Below, in pieces: positions 9,412-21,714 of a stretch of DNA of 21,714 nt. Where the stretch lies: assembly GCA_015039365.1 (NCBI GenBank), contig WION01000746.1, positions 1 through 21,714 on the forward strand. Direction: 5' to 3'. The notes under the pieces were generated by a model. That model was given only the letters and a program-made list of their open reading frames with translations, had not been told where the DNA came from and did no database searches. Numbering within the stretch: position 1 is the stretch's first letter; each line of letters starts with the position of its first letter. Position numbers and translations under genes: made by a program. This stretch comes from Amanita rubescens. Its lineage: Eukaryota; Basidiomycota; Agaricomycetes; Agaricales; Amanitaceae.

Positions 9412-10240
9412 ATGTCGGGAGGACGTCACCAATTGTGAGCCTCATATTTCATACCTATCTTGGAAGTCTAACGTCTCAACCTTTTAGCCCATTCGTATTC
9501 GTGAGTTATTCCCCGTGACTAAGACGCGTCAAGTTTCATCGAGTCATTTTACACAGTTTGATATTGCTATCAACTACAGGAAAGCAGGGCGCCTTGTCTT
9601 CAGGTTGTATGATGACATTGTTCCGAAAACAGCCCGCAACTTCCGGGAGCTGGCAACGGGTCAACATGGGTTTGGTTACGCCGGCAGTACGTTTCATCGG
9701 ATAATGCCTAATGTGCGCATTCATGGAATTTTTACTTGTCTTACATGAATTGATGTTCTTCGCAGTTCATGATCCAAGGTGGCGATATCACGCATCATGA
9801 TGGCAGGGGCGGGAAATCTATCTACCCGGAAAGGTGGTTTCCAGGTATAAAAATGCTAGAATTGAAGGAAAACATAACTCACAATATTTTAGATGAAAAC
9901 TTCAAATTACAACATTCCAAGCCTGGCTTGTTGTCCATGGCCAGTGGCGGACCAAACACGAACGGCTCGCAGGTACGCATTCTGTGGGTTTTGCGAGGCA
10001 TATGATGTACGGATCGCTTCTAGTTCTTCATTACAACTGCCATTACCCCCTGGGTAAGCTTCGTCTTCATGTTAAGCTGCCAGTGAGCTTAGTTTATTCC
10101 CAAAGCTGGACGATCGACATGTGGTGTTCGGAGAAGTTAAAACTGGGATGCTCTTGGTCAGGCGAATCGAAGCTGCGGGTACGACATCTGGGACGCCGAG
10201 GGTAAAGGTCACAATCACCTCAAGCGGTATCATAGAGTAA
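9412..10240 (+). CDS. Cyclophilin-type peptidyl-prolyl cis-trans isomerase
   Basis: Seven exons join in frame into 171 residues: 9412-9434, 9488-9500, 9557-9712, 9766-9844, 9893-9972, 10024-10053 and 10106-10240. The fold is unmistakable: [78 protein letters not shown], and [12 protein letters not shown]. The residues matching catalytic Arg55, Phe60, Met61, Gln63, Phe113, Trp121 and His126 of human CypA are all present, so it should be active and able to bind cyclosporin A. The usual ANAG is ASGG. The N-terminus MSGGRHQFPFV is a few residues longer than the minimum. No signal peptide or extra domain is seen, so it is a small cytosolic or nuclear type. Exon 2 is only 13 bases, and the start depends on this exon being correct. 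Family length is normally about 162-170. Confidence 0.9.
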
Positions 10241-10489
10241 TTTTCGTCTTGCTCGGCCCGCAAGGTATTCATGTCCCGTCTAATCTGAATGATTTAAATC
10301 ATCTTTCGAGCTTTATGTACCTGCCGTCGTAGCTCCCGATTGTTACGAAATCAGATCGCCTTTATCTCTTTCAAGCGCTGCGGATCAGTGCTTGCCTCCC
10401 TGACATCAATTGCAAAACTTTCAAACAATGCTCGCTTAACGTCATTTGTGGCCACCTAAATAGCTGTCTTGGTGGCAATTGTCTGCGCA

Positions 10490-10498
10490 TATATATAA
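10490..10498 (+). promoter_or_regulatory. TATA box before the leucine-rich gene
   Basis: TATATATAA followed by GG lies 89 bases before the ATG at 10579, a usual TATA distance in fungi. The rest of 10241-10489 shows no coding pattern. Confidence 0.4.
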
Positions 10499-10578
10499 GG
10501 CCCTGGATCTTCTGGGCCATTATTGTTCTCCACTCCTCGTCTTGCTTATCTTCCGTTTCTGTGCGTGACTGACGCTTC

Positions 10579-11716
10579 ATGTTCTTCATTGCTAATTCTA
10601 TCCATGAAAGCAGGATGGAAAGCCTATATGCTGATTTGCATGTCTGCCTCAACGATCCAACGACGTGTATGAAGTTACTCCGCAGTCCTCCAGTTGAGGC
10701 TCAGGGCATCCTTATCACGTTTGATCCAGCATTGCCCTATTCTCTTCAGGACGCTGAGGAGATGACCCTTCGACTCCTCAAATCCTTCTCGTCCTGCAGG
10801 CAATTGACGAGCCTCGCTATTCCCAGAATCTCTCCCGTTCACGCACCAATCATCGCAAATTACTCCGCCCTCACGCGCCTGTCAATCGGCAAGGTCAACC
10901 TCTTTGTCGCCGTACACGTCCTCACCATGTGCACCTCACTTCAGAACATTGAATTCAAAATGATAACATATAGCACAAAGCAATCCATGCCACCGCTCCT
11001 CTATGACCGGCAACAACTAAAAGCCATGAAAGTATCAAGATACGCGATGCACAATGTCACTTCATGGACCTACTACACCACTTTGCATGTCCCCGTCTTG
11101 AGGTCTTGGACGTGACCAACAATCGGATACAATGTTCAGTGGGCGAGCAGCTACGGTGGTTCTTGTCATGCGAAACTGCTTTCACCGACTTCCTGCTCCA
11201 CTCCACGACTAATTTGAAAGAGCTGTCCGTCTTTGACGATAACGAAAGCGACCCTTTGGACGTCGGGCTTGCCGAGACATTGCACTACGTCTACAACCAA
11301 ATCCTTCGCCACCCCTGTGTTCTGCAAAAGGTTTGCATCCCAAGGTTAACAGAGATGCCGTTCAAGCACAGCGGATTCAAGTTCCTACACGATTTGCGTG
11401 ATGCGATTTCCTTGCTTTCTCAGGAATTGCTGTGGACCGTATTATGGACCCGCCTCCACCTGCTCCTGGTGTCCTACGAGCGTACATTCATGATGCAGTC
11501 AGGGGTGTAGCGTGTCCTCGTCCGAGAGAGGGACATGTGCCGTTGGCGATAGACCACTCGACCAATATTATGCCAAAAGGTTACGTGTTTGCCTGTGACG
11601 ACTGCCCGCAGAAGACGCGGAACGAGAAGAGCATACTAGCCATTAGAATGTTCGCCGAGCTTGCTGATTTTCATTATGATATCCGTATTGGCGATAGGAT
11701 AGTTTTGAACTGTTGA
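10579..11716 (+). pseudogene. Leucine-rich, F-box-protein-like gene broken by two frame changes
   Basis: Three consecutive plus-strand frames read as one protein: 10579 to about 11060, about 11064 to 11425, and about 11430 to 11716. The first two carry spaced Leu-rich segments such as LTSLAIPRI, LTRLSIGKVNLF, CPRLEVLDVTNN and LKELSVFDDNESDP, like the LRR tails of agaric F-box proteins. The last has FACDDCPQK and ends AELADFHYDIRIGD. Each transition is consistent with loss of one base. At the second, a possible intron of only 26 bases (GTGATG...TCTCAG) is too short to be credible. No F-box is visible at the N-terminus, and an upstream exon may be missing. I treat it as a likely pseudogene, but sequencing error or an unusual splice form cannot be excluded. 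Function is unknown. If active, it would be a substrate adaptor or an LRR binding protein. Confidence 0.5.
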
Positions 11717-12943
11717 ATCTTGGCAACCAGAGATTGTACGGTTAATGTTCACGATGATAGTATTCTGTTAATAATGTTATATTCCAAACATGCTGACGTG
11801 GCATTGTCGCGTCATCGATTATCAGTAATATATTACACTCTTGGTTGAGTAAAGTTCCATTCATCATCTATCGCGTCGATGGGGGAGAACATTTGTCCGA
11901 CAAGGCCAGAGAGACCCAGATGTGGGTCGTATCGATCGCAATTATGTGATCAAGGCGGGTTTGGTGACAAGAAGCTCTGGGGTGACGCAGATCCTCGTCC
12001 AGAGTTGGGCCACCTTTCGCCAGTGTTTGGATACGGTGGAGGGGACGAGGGGCGTCTTGACGGTGACCGAGCAAAAGGGAGCAGCTGGAGCGTCTGGCTG
12101 AGACTACCGGGGATCATCCACCCTTTGCAATTGACATATGCAGTAATATATTGACGAGGACAGGTTTCCATTGACGTCGGTCTCTTTTCGCCTGCCATTC
12201 TGTTTGGCGAGAAATCAAAATGCAAAATGGAGTCTCTGTTGATATGTCAGTGAGAACAGAAGAAATAATCAAGATGATACTTATCTCGTTTCCCACAGCC
12301 GCGGTGGTAAGTGCGAGTCCCGCGGACTTTCCATGCGTATTGGGATAAAAGTGGTGATGGCGAGAACAATAATGAGCGACCAAGCGAACGAAGCGACGCG
12401 GCAACTGTGACTCAGGCGGGTACGCGTCACACGTGGGCGCGTACCGTGACATACCCGTACCCATCGTACCCGCATACCCGCGGGTTATCCTTAGCGAACA
12501 CTAACTCAGGGGCGAAATCTGAACTTCCTTTCGAATCGGCCTACGCGACAACACAGCATTAGGACACCAGCTCTCTCTATTCGGAAACTTTAAACGATAG
12601 TTTGGCTAGCTCATCGCAACCAACAACCTCGGTATCAAGAACATCAGTTTCTGGACGCCGATTTCAACGCACTGATGTCGGACTACCTCAAGGAGACGTA
12701 TCCTCCCAAGTAACTCCATACTAACGCGTAAGTGTACCGTCTTTGGGTGTTCGAGTGGCGCCGCTTTACAAATCATTGATCAGGTCTGATATGACGCTTA
12801 CAGGTCGATGCACGGCGTCATATCGGTATTACTGATCATCCCATTTCGTCACATATTTCACAGGCCATAGAGTGCTTATAATCGGAGACGACGGGCTGAA
12901 CAGCATCATCTCCGACTCGGTCTTTGAATCTCTCTGCAGAAAA
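11717..12943. other. Intergenic interval with an F-box-like fragment and a TACCCG-rich patch
   Basis: Apart from the minus-strand fragment at 11945-12067 there is no coding pattern. A patch at 12417-12487 contains repeated TACCCG/TACCC motifs in one orientation after GGGTACGCG in the other. The promoter of the downstream reductase should lie in the last few hundred bases, but no clear TATA box stands out. Confidence 0.4.
11945..12067 (-). pseudogene. Possible F-box domain fragment
   Basis: On the minus strand, a stretch reads VTVKTPLVPSTVSKHWRKVA then QLWTRICVTPELL. In mushroom F-box proteins, TPL..S.V(C/S)..WR.VA..TP.LWT.I is the usual end of the F-box and start of the next segment. The expected STP before LW seems absent. 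There is no start codon, no flanking exon and no second half, so this would be a fragment. The evidence is motif resemblance only. Confidence 0.25.
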
Positions 12944-14476
<1,533 letters not shown>

Positions 14477-15382
14477 ACTAGATATAGAGTAATATCGATG
14501 TATGTGTACGATTAGAATACTGTCTTTGACGAACGTTTTATACCACTAGAAAAACTCCCACCGTGAATGAAGAAAAGTTACATGTAAATACCTTTAATTA
14601 GCGCGATCGGTTATTTGCTGAGGGATTAAGCTCAGTAAGACAACGAGCCTCCGGTTCTGCCAGTATTACTGCTTATTTCCCTACACTCATAGTATAATTT
14701 ACCTTGTTACCTTGCGCAGCAAGGTCACTCGCAAAGTAAAATAATAAAAAACGTGGGAAACATGCAGAGATAAGATAAGATGATCCGTTTTTCCTCTTCA
14801 TCCCTCCTCTACTCGGAACATATTAACGAAAATGTGTAGATTTATACTAGATTTAAACAGATTTATATAAAGAAATCGGGCGCAAGGTTCGTCTCGGCGC
14901 TCCAGCGACGCTCGCTCTCGTACTGATTTGCCGTAACGGTATTGTGTCATGTTTGGTCCATCCTGACTCGGACTCGGACAACTGCCAGCAAATCCAAAAG
15001 GTTACTACGTGTATTTCAATAGACTCGGACTATGTGGCGCCGAGTTTGACATGCCTGGTTCTAGTTTGCAGCGAATCGGCTAGTAGACGGAAAGCCAGCA
15101 CGACGACGACAAGCTCTGGCGAATTGTCATCAGACACACTTCAGGTCAGCGCTCATTAACATTCGTCAATCAATCAACCGTTTTTTAACGGTATGTTTTG
15201 AATGCTCTTCATGATGGCGCGTTTTTTTAAAGCCTCGGGACTGCAGTTTGCGATGCGGAAAAGTCAAAGGGTCTCTGCTATATGGGAATATACCTCGTCC
15301 ATTCGGCGTCACATCGGTCTTTGATGTGCCTGATTCATATATAATGAAGGTTGTGGAAGAATGTTGAGTAGAAGTCTTCGCT
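14477..15382. other. Intergenic interval before the carboxylesterase, with TATA box
   Basis: No gene is supported here. A TATATAA box lies at 15338-15344, 39 bases before the esterase ATG by the end of the box. A small perfect hairpin ACCGTT-TTTT-AACGGT sits at 15177-15192. A 71-codon frame at 14944-15159 is Ser/Thr-rich and shows no domain. Confidence 0.4.
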
Positions 15383-17743
15383 ATGAAGCTTCAAGTTCTT
15401 GTCGCGCTTGCGCTTCACGTATATCTCACCTGCGCTGCTCCGTCATCGACAAAGGTCACCTTGGACAAGGGTACTTTGTAGGCACAACGGATGGGAGAGT
15501 GAACAAATATCTGGGCATCCCTACGCACAACCGCCGTAAGTTAAATGCGCCTCATCTGTCTCGTATATTGGTGCCTGATGCTAGGATAGTGTCGGCAACT
15601 TGCGTTATCGTCTTCCAGAGTCATACGGCTCCTACAACGGTCACTATGATGCCACGAAGTTTGGCCCGTCATGTACCCAGGTGGCCCGGAAATTTCCCCA
15701 TGTGCCCGGTGTCTCGCCAGAGATATTGGATTACTTGAACAACACTCTTTATCAAGTTTCTAAGCCAGACAGCGAAGACTGTAATTATCCAAGCCTACTC
15801 TTCTACAATTGATTAAAATCCCTTTAACAGGCCTTACGATCAATGTGCTGACTCCTGTTGTCTCTGGCAACGAAAAGTTACCCGTCGTTGTGGTTCGTGT
15901 CAATTCACGGCTTTATTCTATACGAACTCCTCTAACTTTTTTTCCTTGCAGTGGTTCCATGGAGGTGACCCGCGTTTATGCATTGATTGAATGTGCATCG
16001 AAGTAACATCTCTTTTAGGTTTCTTCCAATTTAGCGGCAGCTCAACGTGAGTGTTCAGAATTTCACGAAGCAAAGTGACGTGCTAAGCGTGTTGATAGTT
16101 ATGATGGCTCCAACATCATCACTCGTTCAGTAGCTCTCAAACCAACCCATAATCTATGTCAGCATGAACTATCGGTAGGTCATTTTGGATCTTTCAGTCA
16201 TACGTATTGAATCTTATTGCTAGTATTGGCGGTACGTGTTGGTATGACTGGGCGTGAAGGTGGCCTAACGCAAGATAAGGCTTTGGTTTCATGGGCGGCG
16301 ATGTCTTCAGGAATGCTGGCATAGGAACCTTGGTCTTTACGATCGTAAGTCTTGTCGCGGTCGCTCCGTTCGTTTCTCTAATATCGAGTGACAAGAACGT
16401 TTGGCCCTTCGGTGGGTCAACAAGTACATCTCGTCGTTCGGAGGAGATCCCACCAAAGTCACAATGTGGGTTCAACGTTCAATTAGCTTTCTACTTGGCT
16501 AAAGTTTCTCCTTACAGTTGGGGTCAAAACTCTGGCGCGTATTCCGTCGGTTCTCAAATGATCACAAACGGTGGCAACACCGAAGGCTTGTTCCACGCCG
16601 CTTTCATGCAATCTGGTGCACCCAGTCCGTTCGGTTATATGGACAACGTTCATGGCCAGCGTTACTGGAATGCTATTTCGAGTGAACTTTGCCCGACGGA
16701 AGTGGATAAGGTTGAGTGCATGAGGCAGGTGCCTTACGAAAAGCTGAGGGCTGCTATCGATGGCCAGCCCAATGTCTTCTCCTGGGAGGTACGCTTTGGT
16801 GATTTTTTGACTTGCACGGAATGTGACGCATCTCTCAGTCGGTCATCCCAGCTTGGTGGCCACGATCCGATGGTATTTTCCTCACGAATACTGCTCAGGA
16901 GTTGGTGGCACTGGACCACGTTGCGCCAATCCCTCTTGTCATAGGTGTGACCTTAATTTTCTGTATCGTTTCATTCTGACTATTTTTAGGTAACGTTGAC
17001 GATGAGTCAACGCTATTCTCCTTTTCAAACTTAAACATTACGTATGGCACCTATCTTTTGAGTTTGTTAACGTTATCATTCTCACGCAACGAATTACAGC
17101 ACTACTCAACTGCTCGGCAACTATGCCCACAGCAACATGTTCCCCTATATTCAACCCCAGGAACTCTCCATGCTTCTCGGTGCTCATCAACCAGCCCCAA
17201 GTGCCGGTTCGCCATTTGACACCGGTGATGCCAATGCCGACCTGGGTCCAGAATACAAACGTCAGTCAGCCGCTAAGGGTGACTTGGTTTGGCAAGCTCC
17301 TCGTCGTTCCTTCATCCAGCAAGTCTATAACAAGCAACCATGCTGGTCATTCCGTGAGTATTTTCACGTGATTCGGATCGATCATTAATCTTGGTGTCTT
17401 TAGTTAGCAAGCGTTACAAGCAGACGCCTTACCTTGGATCGGTAAGCGATAGATATTCACAAACCAAACCAGTATATTAACGTACATGGTACTGTAGTTC
17501 CAAGGGTCCGATGTCCTCATGATCTACGACAAAGGTGATCTTCAGGACTATCTAATCAACTTTGTCAACAAGCAAGACCCGAATGGCCAGAACCTATACG
17601 AGTGGCCGAAATACGATATCGACAACGTTCCATTGCTGACGCTCTATGACAATCCAGATGTTCCGGTCAATATCACTACCGATGATTATAGGAACGCCAC
17701 CATCCAGGTGGATGTTTATCTTGCCCTCAAATACCCTTTGTAA
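15383..17743 (+). pseudogene. Type-B carboxylesterase/lipase relic (COesterase family)
   Basis: Fifteen exons can be traced: 15383-15535, 15590-15780, 15831-15892, 15952-15964, 16019-16046, 16099-16174, 16224-16231, 16280-16344, 16396-16465, 16518-16788, 16839-16944, 16990-17041, 17100-17353, 17404-17441 and 17498-17743. A signal peptide starts MKLQVLVALALHVYLTCAAP. Family blocks follow: KVTLDKGT, GRVNKYLGIP, GNLRYRLPES, LTINVLTP, WFHGGFFQFSGSS, YDGSNIITR, YVSMNYR, LRWVNKYISSFGGDPTKV, NTEGLFHAAFMQSG, VIGNVDDESTLFS, TPYLGS, and GDLQDYLINFVN. The nucleophile motif GESAG is GQNSG, so the catalytic Ser is lost. The His motif FH-x-SD is FQGSD, so His is lost too, while the acid Glu remains. Frame changes occur near 15476 (in-frame TAG at 15479), 15521, 16135 and 16325. 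Exons from 16518 on are still in frame. It once encoded a secreted ester hydrolase and is now inactive. Confidence 0.85.
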
Positions 17744-18226
17744 TTTTTATCTACGAGCGAAAAATACACTTCCTTGCATCGCTGAGATATATATTTTCTT
17801 GGAGATACATTTATACATCGTTGACGTTCAGTCCTATCAGTATCTAATCCATAAAGTCATTTAGCGTGGCTTGCTGCCGTGGTCGCTTTAGTCGAGAGAT
17901 GACTTGTGCTGAGTGTTAGGAATGGTCACATTTGCGGTAAGAGGTATACTACCCACCATTCCATGACGCGATCAAGGATAGGGTGTATCAACCAGATTCA
18001 CGCAGATTGTACTTTTGCTACGCGCGCAATTCTAAGTACTGGCCCTGCCACATTTATTCTAAAGCAGAAAAACGTAGTTTGCGGCAGAAGAGCCTGCAAA
18101 ACGGTAAATTTCCAGCTCGTTCCCCACCCGGACCATTTCTCACTGGGGTCACCGTGATGACGGCAGATAAGGTTTCTAAGTCCGACTAATGACTCTGAGC
18201 GCTCGCGACGATGTTACTGGAGCTAC
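17744..18226. other. Intergenic interval between the esterase relic and the F-box gene
   Basis: This stretch shows no coding pattern, repeat or RNA gene. The ATG at 18211 opens a frame that is not the F-box frame, so the real start of the next gene may involve sequence here. Confidence 0.35.
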
Positions 18227-20150
18227 GTGGTTCGTCCGCACGCCTGTTTTTCTTCATGTCTTTTAATCTATCGCATAAGCAACCCCACTACATCACTTCC
18301 ACTCCCCGGCGATTTGCTCGAAGAAATTTTCATGCATCTAGACGCACAAGATCTCAGAAAGTGCCTGCCGGTATCAAAGCAAATCAACAATTTCATACAT
18401 TCCTCGGTGATCCTTCGGTATCGATTGGCCTGTCATGCGGCGGGCGTCGTTGACAACACGTATTGCACGCTCTCATTCGCGGCACGCTACGAGGCTCTGA
18501 TGAAGCGAGAAAAGGCATGGTGCAGGTTTCAGCCAGCCTTTATAAAGACATTTGATGATGTGCATAACCGATATCCCGTGTGGGACTTGACATCGGGCGT
18601 CTATCTGTATTATTTCCATGTCTCGGTCCATATTTATCACCTGCACTATTGCTTGCTTCCATCCACACCCGACGATGTTCTACGATGGACAGCCATACCC
18701 AATCATACTCCAATAGTCGAGTTGACCTGGAATCGTCCACGTGCAGATATTATCCGTGAGGCGGGCATGGCCATTGACGAACATGATCTCATGGTAACGT
18801 CATCTCGTGCGTTCGTCTAAAACCTATTTTATGAATGACACTCTCACTTTAAACACCAGGTCGACGCATGTCGATCAAGAAGGCACCATGCCACGGTGTT
18901 CAATATACATGACTCTTCTTCAATTCTCCACTGGAGAATACCATCCGTTGGCACATTGTCCACGAATCGATATACAAGACAACTACGAACTAAATCAGAT
19001 CATTAAGCTGGAAATCGCCGGCGACAACCTTGCTCTCCTAGTCGGGACTCGCGGGGGGGATCAACTATATATCTTCGACTGGAAGACGGGCCATAAGAGA
19101 TTGGTAAGTAGCTACCCTAATCCATTTTCTTTCCTAAACATTTGTCTTTTTTGCGTTAGAAACATCGAACTTGGGAGAGGGCCTACTTTTTTCTTGCTTT
19201 TGTATCACCCGAAATTCTTCTGATACCCAACGATATCCGGGGCCAACATGAAGTTTGGGAGATCCCCAAGGAAGCAGATAGCGTTCCATATCAAGTGTTA
19301 AGTCTTCGTTTTCCTGCTCTATCCAAGGAATATTCTATCAGTGGATTTTATTGCAGTGGTCGACCTGGCCCACATAACGTTCTACGCACTTCACCTAAAC
19401 CATTCCACACTTCTGTAGACGAAACCACGATCATGATCAGGGTTGTTATTAGTACCGCCCTTTCCCCAAACCAAACCAACCGAACATTCGTTCTTTTCAT
19501 CCGCCGCCGATCTCTTCTAGAAACCATTACGAACCTCAGACGGACAGGTGTGCCTCCCCCATTCAATGTTCTAGCTCATTCCAATAACGAGGTGGTCATG
19601 TATGACGACTCTGGAATGCCATACTCTTTCTCCACTATCACGGACTTTGAGGCACCCTCCGGAAAGGTGTATACCGTGAAGTCAATTCCTTGGTCTGAAT
19701 GGGGACCACCTATCTCAAGGTGGCTCGACGTCGGGGGCAAGGCTCGAACCTGGTACACCTCTTCCGCTGGGCAAAGATGGATGCGTCTTGAGCCCGTCGA
19801 TGACGACGAGAATGGTGAAAGGTGCCGACTCAGCATAGTCGATTTCAACCCATATAACGTCTGCAATCCTCAAGATAATCTGCCAGGAGAGTTGGTTGTA
19901 GGACGGAAAGGAGACTACTTTGATCATGGTAATGTTTTTGCGGAGGTGATCGAGATGGGATTGGGCTGTACGATATACACAGCTCCCGAGGTGTATGATT
20001 ATAATAGGTGGTTCATGGACGACGAGAGAGTGTTGGGTTTTAAGGTATTTGCAAGGCATGACTTTACGTCGTATAACTTACGGTTGGCAGTACGACTGGG
20101 ACTCGGAGCACGGAGGGGTTGAAGAGATAACTGTATTCCATTTTGGCTGA
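18227..20150 (+). CDS. F-box protein with beta-propeller-like C-terminal region
   Basis: Exons by frame are 18227-18798, 18860-19103, 19160-20044 and 20091-20150, about 586 codons. The F-box is clear near codons 28-60: SLPLPGDLLEEIFMHLD, RKCLPVSKQIN. The rest has the repeated strand pattern common in mushroom F-box proteins (FSTGEYHPLA, IKLEIAGDNLALLVG, LYIFDWKTG, ISGFYC, VVMYDDSGMPY) and ends ITVFHFG. The product should be an SCF ubiquitin ligase adaptor in which the F-box binds Skp1 and the C-terminal part chooses a substrate, which is unknown. There are two oddities. No in-frame ATG precedes the F-box, since 18227 is only the upstream limit of the open frame and ATG 18211 is in another frame. 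The first intron needs a weak GTCATC donor at 18799, because the better GTAACG at 18794 gives the wrong frame. A missing upstream exon or small indels may explain both. The last intron (20045-20090) is supported by the conserved end. Confidence 0.7.
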
Positions 20151-21714
20151 GAGATTGTCATGCTTATGTGTCTGCTCGTCCTTGGTACTCGTCAGAAATA
20201 TATCACTTGCTGCCTCGACATCTACAACACCCTCAATCATGATAAATGACTGGAATTAAGGTATTGACTTGTCACCGGCGGTGATGACGTTGGTTCAGTA
20301 CAACTTCCTCATGGAAAAGACAAAACATCTTACTACTAGTACGTGGCATGTCTGGCAGTCGTATTTTTTCGCTTGGTTCTCCGGAGCGACGTTGTAGCTG
20401 CAAGTCTACACGCTTTATAAACCCATTCTACATAGCATTCTGAGTTTCCGCCACTTGTAGTACAGCAGTTCACGATTATGATTCTGCTGCGACGCCGAAT
20501 GTGAAGTGTGAATTCTAAGAACAAATACGTGCTGCTCCAGGTTTGACTCGACATTACTACAGCGTACTATCACACAGTGCTGGCGAGAGGCACGCGAAGC
20601 ACCAACAAGGTCCTGTAATGTGTCGGTGGCGAAAACTTATAAGCGCGCCACTCGAGTTCGCTGTCCCGGGATTACAATAACGACTAATCAATATATTCAA
20701 ATCTGCATACAACTATGTACAATTGAAAGACTCGGACAAGGTTAGTAGATTGCTACAGTAACTGGAACCCGGTTGCAAGCTCTGGATTCAACTGCATTGA
20801 TCATATTAATAAAACCCTCTTGGCACTGATTCACCGAAACGTACTAAATCCATGTAGGCGGCATCCTCCTGGGCTTTCTCCTTAATTTATGCATCGCCCA
20901 GCCGAAAGGCTCGCCATTAACTGACGCATACCAGTCAGTTTACGGTGCAATCGATTTTCTCAGAGGTACTACGTACTGTAGACAGTAGCATGATGGAGGT
21001 ACCGATTGTTGTCATACCCCCAACGATATTTGGGAGCTGGCAGTCTCTTGATTGTGGTCCAATAAAGAGGTTCTGGGAATTGGCTGTGTTGGCGTTAGTT
21101 AAGTACAACATGGACAGCTGGGAAAGTACCATTACAGAGGTTGGTGTTCATTTCGCTGGTACTGAGGAGTTGAACGATATTTTATACCTGTATGACCCCA
21201 CAGCCTTCTGAGTTGCGGCGATGCCATAGTACGCCAGTTAACAGTTATGATTCTGCTGCGACGAGGGTGAAGAGTCAAACCAATGCGTGACGCAAGAATA
21301 TAATGGAAAATGAAGCGTGAAATTTGGTATAAATCATGTTATATAGCACTGAGGATGCACATAGCATTACCTGTAAAAGAAATTGAATTCATATGGATTT
21401 CGTCATGTTAGACTCCTTACTACCAAAAACGCCTCAAGGTCCTAGTACGGCTGAAGCGTCGCCGAAATCCTAATGCGTTTAAGGCGCACGTCGGTGAATG
21501 ATAGCACTGCCTAAGGACAATAGAGTTGTGATGCGAGAACTGAGTCTTATAGTGTAAGTTACTTACTGCCATACTTGAAAAGAGCGACGGGCGGACAGTA
21601 AAAATGACCCGACAAGTTCCTAAAGCAATTTGGCGGCGAAAGTCTAAATTAGGGCATGCCTTCCGCGTCAATTGTTTGCGACCTGGACTCCGAATCATTT
21701 TGATCGCCACTGAC
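20151..21714. other. Right-end interval without a supported gene
   Basis: A perfect 19-base direct repeat (TTATGATTCTGCTGCGACG) lies at 20476-20494 and 21245-21263. One frame at 20990-21211 reads MMEVPIVVIPP...LYDPTAF, about 73 codons, with no domain I know and no supporting exons, so I do not call it. Minus-strand frames here are short and low in coding character. Confidence 0.4.

Noticed and set aside
21420..21710. A 96-codon minus-strand frame at the right end
   Set aside because: Composition looks non-coding and no family motif is visible.

Overview
The window is nuclear DNA of a filamentous fungus, most likely a mushroom-forming basidiomycete (Agaricomycetes). Genes are split by many short introns of about 46-60 bases with GTRNGT-type donors and CAG/TAG acceptors. 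The gene set (secreted repeat proteins, cyclophilin, old-yellow-enzyme reductase, type-B carboxylesterase, F-box proteins with a beta-propeller-like C-terminus) is typical of that class. The species cannot be named from the sequence.

Left part (1-8700): a local array of one small-secreted-protein family, with four copies in different states. Copy A (2-243) is the decayed 3' end of a proline-rich member cut by the window edge. Copy B (3432-4628) is intact and encodes a secreted protein that is about one third histidine. Copy C (minus strand, 5858-5536) is an inverted pseudogene. Copy D (7701-8687) is a proline/glycine-rich member with one frameshift. B and D share the promoter (TATA exactly 94 bp before the ATG in both), a 6-base first exon (Met-Lys), a 54-55 bp intron and nearly the same signal peptide, yet their mature parts are unrelated-looking repeats (His-rich versus GKTPGQVPP-like). 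C keeps the same layout in inverted form. The long gaps between copies contain diverged duplicated flank modules and no gene I can support.

Right part (9400-20150): five separate plus-strand loci. They are an intact seven-exon cyclophilin (9412-10240), a leucine-rich/F-box-associated-like gene broken by two frame changes (10579-11716), an intact nine-exon old yellow enzyme (12944-14476), a fifteen-exon type-B carboxylesterase relic (15383-17743) that has lost both its catalytic serine and histidine and carries four frame changes, and an F-box gene (18227-20150) whose start is uncertain. A short F-box-like fragment lies on the minus strand near 12000. The last 1.5 kb holds no supported gene.

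The genes do not form a pathway or cluster with an obvious joint product. The most interesting system is the secreted-repeat family: a conserved promoter and secretion head attached to rapidly changing low-complexity bodies. All exon structures were worked out by hand from splice consensus, reading frame and remembered family motifs, without alignment or RNA data.
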